A DNA stretch of 62,354 nucleotides from Saccoglossus kowalevskii (Eukaryota; Hemichordata; Enteropneusta; Harrimaniidae), in NCBI RefSeq assembly GCF_000003605.2, contig NW_003120867.1, positions 1 through 62,354 on the forward strand. Reading direction: 5' to 3'. The first letter of the stretch is position 1. Each line of letters begins with the position of its first letter. The notes under the pieces were generated by a model. It did not search any database. It worked only from the letters and a program-made list of their open reading frames with translations, and was not told the origin of the DNA. The position numbers were made by a program, and so were the translations under genes. Below are positions 54,187 through 62,354 of this stretch, one piece after another.

Positions 54187-54695
54187 GTTGCTATTGCTGT
54201 GGTAACATCCTGTTATGAATTGATAGCATTGGTGACAAATGGTACAGGAGTTGCTAATGCTGTGGTAACATTATGTTATGACATGATGGCATTGGTGACA
54301 AAATTGTACATGAGTTGCTAATGCTGTGGTAACATCCTGTTATGACATGATGGCATTGGTGACAAATGGTACAGGAGTTGCTACTGCTGTGGTAACATCC
54401 CGTTATGACTTGATGGCATTGGTGACAAAATTGTACATGAGTTGCTAATGCTGTGGTAACATCCTGTTATGACTTGATGGCATTGGTGACAAAATTGTAC
54501 ATGAGTTGCTAATGCTGTGGTAACATCCTGTTATGACTTGATGGCATTGGTGACAAATAATACAGGAGTTGCTAATGCTGTGGTAACATCCCGTTATGAG
54601 TTTGTGGCATTGGTGACAAAATTGTACAGGAATTGCTAATGCTGTGGTAACATCCTGTTATGACTTGATGGCATTGGTGACAAAATTGTACAGGA
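54187..54695 (+). repeat. Block B2, partner of 6362-6870
   Basis: It carries the ordered rare variants of block B1, including ACATTATGTTATGACATG, GTTGCTACTGCTG and GACAAATAATACAGG. The ATAATACAGG unit also occurs at about 15656 and 28985, each time followed by CCCGTTATGAGTTTGTGG, so that pair is an older, wider subfamily. Confidence 0.85.
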
Positions 54696-55389
54696 GTTGC
54701 TAATGCTGTGGTAACATCCTGTTATGACTTGATGGCATTGGTGAAAAAATTGTACATGTGTTGCTAATGCTGTGGTAACATCCTGTTATGACTTGATGGC
54801 ATTGCTGACAAGTGGTACAGGAGTTGCTAATGCTGTGGTAACATCCCGTTATGACTTGATGGCATTGGTGACAAAATTGTACATGAGATGCTAATGCTGT
54901 GGTAACATCCTGTTATGAATTGATAGCATTGGTGACAAATGGTACAGCAGTTGATAATGCTGTGGTAACATCCTGTTATGACGTGATGACATTGGTGACA
55001 AATGGTACATGAGTTGCTAATGCTCTGGTAACATCCCGTTATGACTTGATGGCATTGCTGACAAAATTGTACAGGAGTAGCTAATGCTGTGGTAACATCC
55101 TGTTATGACTTGATGGCATTGCTGACAAAATTGTACATGAGTTGCTAATGCTGTGGTAACATCCTGTTATGACTTGATGGCATTGGTGACAAAATTGTAC
55201 ATGAGTTGCTAATGCTGTGGTAACATCCTGTTATGACTAGATGGCATTGGTGACACAATTGTACAGGAGTTGCTAATGCTGTGGTAACATCCTGTTATGA
55301 GTTGATGGCATTAGTGACAAAATTGTACAGGAGTTGCTAATGCTGTGGTAACATCCTGTTATGACTTGATGGCATTGGTGACAAATGGT

Positions 55390-56350
55390 ACATGAGTTGC
55401 TAATGCTGTTGTAACATCCTGTTATGACTTGATGGCATTGCTGACAAAATTGTACTGGAGTTGCTAATGCTGTGGTAACATCCTGTTATGACTTGATGGC
55501 ATTGGTGACAAAATTGTACACGAGTTGCTAATGCTGTGGTAACATCCTGTTATGACTTGATGGTATTGGTGACAAAATTGTACAGGAGTTACTAATGCTG
55601 TGGTAAAATCCTGTTATGACTTGATGGCATTAGTGCCAACATTGTACATGAGTTGCTAATGCTGTGGTAACATCCTGTTATGACTTGATAGCATTGTGAC
55701 AAATGGTACAGGAGTTGCTAATGGTGTGGTAACATCCTGTTATGACTTGATAGCATTGGTGACAAATGGTACATGAGTTGCTAATGCTGTGGTAACATCC
55801 TGTTATGACTTGATGGCATTGGTGACAAAATTGTACAGGAGTTGCTAATGCTGTGGTAACATCCTGTTATGACTTGATGGCATTGGTGACAAAATTGTAC
55901 AGGAGTTGCTAATGCTGTGGTAACATCCTGTTATGACATGATGGCATTGGTGACAAAATTGTACAGGTGTTGCTAATGCTGTTGTAACATCCTGTTATGA
56001 CTTGATGGCATTGCTGACAAAATTGTACAGGAGTTGCTAATGCTGTGGTAACATCCTGTTATGACTTGATGGCATTGGTGACAAAATTGTACACGAGTTG
56101 ATAATGCTGTGGTAACATCCTGTTATGACTTGATGGTATTGGTGACAAAATTGTACAGGAGTTACTAATGTTGTGGTAAAATCCTGTTATGACTTGATGG
56201 CATTAGTGACAACATTGTACATGAGTTGCTAATGCTGTGGTAACATCCTGTTAAGACTTGATAGCATTGTGACAAATGGTACAGGAGTTGCTAATGGTGT
56301 GGTAACATCCTGTTATGACTTGATAGCATTGGTGACAAATGGTACATGAG
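55390..56350 (+). repeat. Block A2 followed by two GGTAAAATCC blocks
   Basis: Block A2 (partner of 1440-1650) runs straight into GGTAAAATCC blocks at 55604 and 56177, 573 bp apart, each with the 62-bp GATAGCATTGTGAC unit and the AATGGTGTGG unit. GTACACGAG appears in front of each (about 55520 and 56090), so the two halves of this region are themselves a duplication of about nine units. Confidence 0.8.
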
Positions 56351-57989
56351 TTGCTAATGCTGTGGTAACATCCTGTTATGACTTGATGGCATTGGTGACA
56401 AAATTGTACAGGAGTTGCTAATGCTGTGGTAACATCCTGTTATGACTTGATGGCATTGGTGACAAAATTGTACAGGAGTTGCTAATGCTGTGGTAACATC
56501 CTGTTATGAATTGATAGCATTGGTGACAAATGGTACAGGAGTTGCTAATGCTGTGGTAACATCCTGTTATGACTTGATGGCATTGGTGACAAAATTGTAC
56601 ATGAGTTGCTAATGCTGTGGTAACATCCTGTTATGAATTGATGGCATTGGTGACAAAATTGTACAGGAGTTGCTAATGCTGTGGTAACATCCCGTTATGA
56701 CTTGATGGCATTGCTGACAAAATTTTACAGGAGTTGCTAATGCTGTGGTAACATCCCTGTTATGACTTGATGGCATTGGTGACAAATGGTACAGGAGTTG
56801 ATAATGCTGTGGTAACATCCTGTAAGACTTGATGGCATTGGTGACAAAATTGTACAGGAGTTGATAATGCTGTGGTAACATCTTGTTATGACTTGATGGC
56901 ATTGGTGACAAAATTGTACATGAGTTGCTAATGCTGTGGTAACATCCTGTTATGACTTGATGGCATTGGTGACAAATGGTACAGGAGTTGCTAATGCTGT
57001 GGTAACATCCTGTTATGACTTGATGGCATTGGTGACAAATGGTACATGAGTTGCTAATGCTGTGGTAACATCCTGTTATGACTTGATGGCATTGGTGACA
57101 AATGGTACAGGAGTTGCTAATGCTGTGGTAACATCCTGTTATGACTTGATGGCATTGGTGACAAAATTGTACATGAGTTGTTAATGCTGTGGTAACATCC
57201 TGTTATGACTTGATGGCATTGGTGACAAAAGGTACAAGAGTTGCTAATGCTGTGGTAACATCCTGTTATGACTTGATGTCATTGGTGACAAATGGTACAG
57301 GAGTTGCTAATGCTGTGGTAACATCCTGTTATGACTTAATGGCATTGGTGACAAAATTGTACATGAGTTGCTAATGCTGTGGTAACAACCTGTTATGACT
57401 TGATGGCATTGGTGACAAATGGTACAGGAGTTGCTAATGCTGTGGGAACATCCCGTTATGACTTGATGGCATTGCTGACAAAATTGTACAGGAGTTGCTA
57501 ATGCTGTGGTACATCCTGTTATGACTTGATGGCATTGGTGACAAATGGTACATGAGTTGCTAATGCTGTGGTACATTCCGTTTTGACTTGATGGCATTGC
57601 TGACAAAATTGTACAGGAGTTGCTAATGCTGTGGTAACATCCTGTTATGACTTGATGGCATTGGTGACAAATGGTACAGGGGTTGCTAATGCTGTGATAA
57701 CATCCCGTTATGACTTGATGGCATTGCTGACAAAATTGTACAGGAGTTGCTAATGCTGTGGTAACATCCTGTTATGACTTGATGGCATTGGTGACAAAAT
57801 TGTACAGGAGTTGCTAATGCTGTGGTAACATCCTGTTATGACTTGATGGCATTGGTGACAAATGGTACAGGAATTGATAATGCTGTGGTAACATCCTGTT
57901 ATGACTTGATGGCATTGGTGAACAAATTGTACATGAGTTGCTAATGCTGTGGTAACATCCTGTTATGACTTGATGGCATTGGTGACAAA

Positions 57990-58260
57990 TGTGACCAGAA
58001 TTTCTAATGGTTGGGGTACATTCCTGTTAGACTTGGAGGGCTTGCTGACAAAATTGTACAGGAGTTGCTAATGCTGTGGTAACATCCTGTTATGACTTGA
58101 TGGCATTGGTGACAAAATTGTACATGAGTTGCTAATGCTGTGGAAACATCCTGTTATGACTTGATGGCATTGGTGACAAATGTACAGAGTGCTAATGCTG
58201 TGGTAACTTCCTGTTATGAATGATAGCATTGTTGACAAATGGTACAGGAGTGCTAATGCT
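57990..58260 (+). repeat. Patchy diverged and shortened units
   Basis: Two bad stretches flank good units: 57990-58050 (AATGTGACCAGAATTTC, GGTTGGGGTACATTCC, TTAGACTTGGAGGGC) and 58178-58260 (AATGTACAGAGTGC, ACTTCCTGTTATGAATGATAGC, GGAGTGC). The second is mostly single-base losses. Confidence 0.65.
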
Positions 58261-60744
58261 GTGGTAAAATTCTGTTATGACTTGATGGCATTGGTGACAA
58301 AATTGTACATGAGTTGCTAATGCTGTGGTAACATCCTGTTATGACTTGATGGCATTGGTGACAAATGGTACAGGAGTTGCTAATGCTGTGGTAACATCCC
58401 GTTATGACTTGATGGCATTGCTGACAAAATTGTACAGGAGTTGCTAATGCTGTGGTAACATCCTGTTATGACTTGATGGCATTGGTGACAAATTGTACAT
58501 GAGTTGCTAATGCTGTGGTAACATCCTGTTATGACTTGATGGCATTGGTGACAAATGGTACAGGAGTTGCTAATGCTGTGGTAACATCCCATTATGACTT
58601 GATGGCATTGGTGACAAAATTGTACATGAGTTGTTAATGCTGTGGTAACATCCTGTTATGACTAGATGGCATTGGTGACACAATTGTACAGGAGTTGCTA
58701 ATGCTGTGGTAACATCCTGTTATGACTTGATGGCATTGGTGACAAATGGTACATGAGTTGCTAATGCTGTAGTAATATCCCGTTATGACTTGATGGCATT
58801 GGTGACAAAATTGTACAGGAGTTGCTAATGGTGTGGTAACATCCTGTTATGACTTGATGGCATTGGTGACAAATGGTACAGGAGTTGCTAATGGTGTGGT
58901 AACATCCTGTTATGACTTGATAGCATTGGTGACAAACGGTACATGAGTTGTTAATGACATGATGGTAACATCCTGTTATGACTTGATGGCATTGGTGACA
59001 AAATTGTACAGAAGTTGCTACTGCTGTGGTAACATCCCGTTATGAGTTTGTGGCATTGGTGACAAAATTGTACAGGAGTAGCTAATGCTGTGGTAACATC
59101 CTGTTATGACTAGATGGCATTGGTGAAAAAATTGTACATGTGTTGCTAATGCTGTGGTAACATCCTGTTATGACTTGATGGCATTGGTGACAAATGGTAC
59201 AGGAGTTGCTAATGCTGTGGTAACATCCTGTTATGACATGATGGCATTGGTGACAAAATTGTACAGGAGTTGCTAATGCTGTGGTAACATCCTGTTATGA
59301 CATGATGGCATTGCTGACAAAATTGTACAGGAGTTGCTAATGCTGTGGTAACTTCCTGCTATGACTTGATGGCATTGTTGACAAAATTGTACAGGAGTTG
59401 CTAATGCTGTGGTAACATCCTGTTATGACTAGATGGCATTGGTGACACAATTGTACAGGAGTTGCTAATGCTGTGGTAACATCCTGTTTTGACTTGATGG
59501 CATTGGTGACAAATGGTACAGGAGTTGCTAATGCTGTGGTAACATCCCGTTATGACTTGATGGCATTGCTGACAAAATTGTACAGGAGTTGCTAATGCTG
59601 TGGTAACATCCTGTTATGACTTGATGGCATTGGTGACAAATGGTACATGAGTTGCTACTGCTGTGGTAACATCCTGTTATGACTTGATGGCATTGGTGAC
59701 AAAATTGTACAGGAGTTGCTAATGCTGTGGTAACATCCTGCCATGACTTGATGGCATTGGTGACAAAATTGTACAGGAGTTACTAATGCTGTGGTGACAT
59801 CCTGTTATGACTTGATGGCATTGGTGACAAATGGTACATGAGTTGCTAATGCTGTGGTAACATCCTGTTATGACTTGATGGCATTGGTGACAAAATTGTA
59901 CAGGAGTTGCTAATGCTGTGGTAACATCCTGTTATGACTTGATGGCATTGGTGACAAAATTGTACAGGAGTTGCTAATGCTGTGGTAACATCCTGTTCTG
60001 ACTTGATGGCATTGGTGACAAAATTGTACAGGAATTGCTAATGCTGTGGTAACATCCTGTTATTTCTTGATGGCATTGGTGAAATAATTGTGCATGAGTT
60101 GCTAATGCTGTTTGAACATCCTGTTATGACTTTGTGGCATTGGTGACAAAATTGTACAGGAGTTGCTAATGCTGTGGTACATTCCGTTTTGACTTGATGG
60201 CATTGCTGACAAAATTGTACAGGAGTTGCTAATGCTGTGGTAACATCCTGTTATGAATTGATAGCATTGGTGACAAATGGTACATGAGTTGCTAATGCTG
60301 TGGTAACATCCCGTAATGACTTGATGGCATTGGTGACAAATTGTACAGGAGTTGCCAATACTGTGGTAACATCCTGTTATGACTTGATGGCATTGGTGAC
60401 AAATGGTACATGAGTTGCTAATGCTGTGGTAACGTCCTGTTATGACTTGATGGCATTGGTGAAAAAATTGTACATGTGTTGCTAATGCTGTGGTAACATC
60501 CTGTTATGACTTGATGGCATTGGTGACAAAATTGTACAGGAGTTGCTAAAGCTGTGGTAACATCCCGTTATGACTTGATGGCATTGGTGACAAATGGTAC
60601 ATGAGTTGCTAATGCTGTGGTAACATCCCGTAATGACTTGATGGCATTGCTGACAAAATTGTACAGGAGTTGCTAATGCTGTGGTAACATCCTGTTATGA
60701 CTTGATGGCATTGGTGACAAAATTGTACAGGAGTTGCTAATGCT

Positions 60745-61530
60745 GTGGTAACATGCTGTTATGACTTGATGGCATTGCTGACAAAATTGTACAGGAGTTG
60801 TTAATGCTGTGGTAACATGCTGTTATGACTTGATGGCATTGGTGACACAATTGTACAGGAGTTGCTAATGCCGTGGTAACATCCTGTTATGACTTGATGG
60901 CATTGGTGACAAAATTGTACAGGAGTTGCTAATGCTGTGGTAACATCCTGTTATGACTTGATGGCATTGGTGACAAAATTGTACAGGAGTTGCTAATGCT
61001 GTGGTAACATCCTGTTATGACTTGATGGCATTGGTGACAAAATTGTACAGGAGTTGATAATGCTGTGGTAACATCCTGTTATGAATTGATATCATCGGTG
61101 ACAAATGGTACAGGAGTTGATAATGCTGTGGTAACATCCTGTTATGACTTGATGGCATTGGTGACAAAATTGTACATGAGTTGCTAATGCTGTGGTAACA
61201 TCCTGTTATGACTTGATGGCATTGGTGACAAATGGTACAGGAGTTGCTAATGCTGTGGTAACATCCTGTTATGACTTGATGGCATTGCTGACAAAATTGT
61301 ACAGGAATTGCTAATGCTGTGGTACATCCTGTTATGACTTGATGGCTTTGCTGACAAAATTGTACAGGAGTTGCTAATGCTGTGGTAACATGCTGTTATG
61401 ACTTGATGGCATTGCTGACAAAATTGTACAGGAGTTGCTATGCTGTGGTAACATGCTGTTATGACTTGATGCATTGGTGAACCAATTGTAACAGGAGTTG
61501 CTAATGCCGTGGTACATCCTGTTTTGACTG
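60745..61530 (+). repeat. Two copies of the ACATGCTG and AATGCCGTGG block, the second with lost bases
   Basis: The order ACATGCTG, ACATGCTG, AATGCCGTGG appears at 60745-60880 and at 61380-61515, as at 11330-11480. The second copy has several one-base changes (GTTGCTATGCTG, GATGCATTGG, GAACCAATTGTAACAGG, GACTGATGG), which may be sequence errors or decay. Confidence 0.7.
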
Positions 61531-61899
61531 ATGGCATTGGTGACAAAATTGTACAGGAGTTGCTAATGCTGTGGTAACATCCTGTTATGACATGATGGCA
61601 TTGGTGACAAAATTGTACAGGTGTTGCTAATGCTGTGGTAACATCCTGTTATGACTTGATGGCATTGCTGACAAAATTGTACAGGAGTTGATAATGCTGT
61701 GGTAACATCTTGTTATGACATGATGGCATTGGTGACAAAATTTTACAGGAGTTGCTAATGCTGTGGTAACATCCTGTTATGACTTGATGGCATTGGTGAC
61801 AAAATTGTACAGGAGTTGCTAATGCTGTGGTAACATCCTGTTATGACTTGATAGCATTGGTGACAAATGGTACATGAGTTGCTAATGCTGTGGTAACAT

Positions 61900-62130
61900 C
61901 CTGTTATGACTTTGTGGCATTGGTGACAAAATTGTACAGGAGTTGCTAATGCTGTGGTACATTCCGTTTTGACTTGACGGCATTGCTGACAAAATTGTAC
62001 AGGAGTTGCTAATGCTGTGGTAACATCCTGTTATGACTTTGTGGCATTGGTGACAAAATTGTACAGGAGTTGCTAATGCTGTGGTACATTCCGTTTTGAC
62101 TTGATGGCATTGCTGACAAAATTGTACAGG
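61900..62130 (+). repeat. Tandem 127-bp dimers, ACATTCCGTTTT family (last pair)
   Basis: ACATTCC lies at 61959 and 62086, 127 bp apart, each preceded by a GACTTTGTGGC unit. The first has a private GACTTGACGG in place of GACTTGATGG, so it postdates the duplication. Confidence 0.8.
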
Positions 62131-62278
62131 AGTTGCTAATGCTGTTGTAACATCCTGCTATGACTTGATGGCATTGCTGACAAAATTGTACAGGAGTTGC
62201 TAATGCTGTTGTAACATCCTGTTATGACTTGATGGCATTGGTGACAACATTGTACAGGAGTTGCTAATGCTGTGGTAA

Positions 62279-62354
62279 CATCCTGCTTTTACTTGATGGC
62301 ATTGGTGACAACATTGTGCAGGAGTTTATAATGCTATTGTAACATCCTTGATGA
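62279..62354 (+). repeat. CTGCTTTTAC block cut by the window edge (copy 5 of 5)
   Basis: It matches 51072 onward through CTGCTTTTAC, CATTGTGCAGG, GGAGTTTATAATG and CTATTGTAAC. The final bases read CATCCTTGATGA, which lack about nine bases of the expected CATCCTGCTATGACTTGATGG; this may be a real deletion or an edge effect. Confidence 0.7.

Larger units (their letters stand above)
1..62354 (+). repeat. Satellite DNA array, about 64-bp unit, roughly 975 head-to-tail copies
   Basis: One tandem repeat fills the window. Landmarks of the unit, in order, are GCTAATGCTG, TGGTAACATCC, TGTTATGACTTGATGG, CATTGGTGAC and AAAATTGTACAGGAGTT. The copies at 7002-7065, 7066-7129 and 7130-7193 match the consensus exactly. 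All copies seen run in the same direction; I saw no inverted segment and no non-satellite insertion. The consensus has 17 A, 21 T, 17 G and 9 C, so the given strand is G-rich over C. It contains the palindrome TGTACA. The array begins and ends inside a unit and so continues past both edges. Arrays like this are typical of eukaryotic centromeric or other heterochromatin; that placement is inference. I do not recognise the family and cannot name the host. No gene of any kind is supported anywhere in the window. Confidence 0.99.

Noticed and set aside
1-62354. CRISPR array, because of regular short repeats
   Set aside because: There are no unique spacers between conserved repeats; the whole unit repeats and varies by point changes.
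1-62354. Known centromere-protein B box
   Set aside because: The consensus lacks the CpG-containing core of that motif, and I saw no match in variant units.
1-62354. Inverted segments or change of repeat orientation
   Set aside because: Every stretch I followed reads in the same direction; I found no reverse-complement landmark such as GTTACCACAGCATTAGC on the given strand.
62340-62354. End of the array at the right edge, because the last bases depart from the expected unit
   Set aside because: Only a gap of about nine bases is seen, and TTGATGA still fits the unit; one edge is too short to call a boundary.

Overview
The whole 62,354-base window is one uninterrupted satellite DNA array. A unit of about 64 bp repeats head to tail, always in the same orientation, from the first base to the last. 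That is roughly 975 copies (window length divided by a mean unit of just under 64 bp). Both window edges fall inside a unit, so neither end of the array is seen. I find no protein-coding gene, RNA gene, transposon, CRISPR array, promoter or terminator. The open reading frames that exist are by-products of the repeat: they stay open only through runs of 63-bp units (21 codons) and close at the next 64-bp unit.

A megasatellite-scale array like this points to a eukaryotic nuclear genome, most likely centromeric, pericentromeric or other heterochromatin, assembled from long reads. The unit is about 41% GC, has no CpG in its consensus and is rich in TpG. A common minority variant carries CpG where the consensus has TpG. 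This pattern suggests cytosine methylation and decay in the host, but I cannot name the organism, and I do not recognise the satellite family.

The structure lies in the variants. Units come in 64-, 63- and 62-bp forms. Diagnostic variants are linked in blocks that recur through the window: a dimer spaced at multiples of 128 bp (the GTTAACAACC family), a 127-bp dimer (the ACATTCCGTTTT family), a 192-bp spacing (the TACGGGAG family) and several blocks of 3 to 8 units. Some long blocks share private variants across distances of 7.8 to 54 kb (for example 32841-33375 with 40610-41144, and 6362-6870 with 54187-54695), which implies recent long-range copying inside the array. A stretch near 46210-48350 is almost purely 64-bp units and is enriched for one GACATG variant, which looks like local homogenisation.

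A few islands of strongly diverged units (16376-16437, 19661-19925, 32047-32330, 43249-43720, 53646-53952 and others) keep the repeat register, so they are old or decayed copies rather than insertions. Clusters of single-base insertions or deletions (13365-13470, 14064-14110, 36956-37070, 61435-61530) could be real or could be consensus errors. No new gene system is present; what is worth following is how the array evolves.
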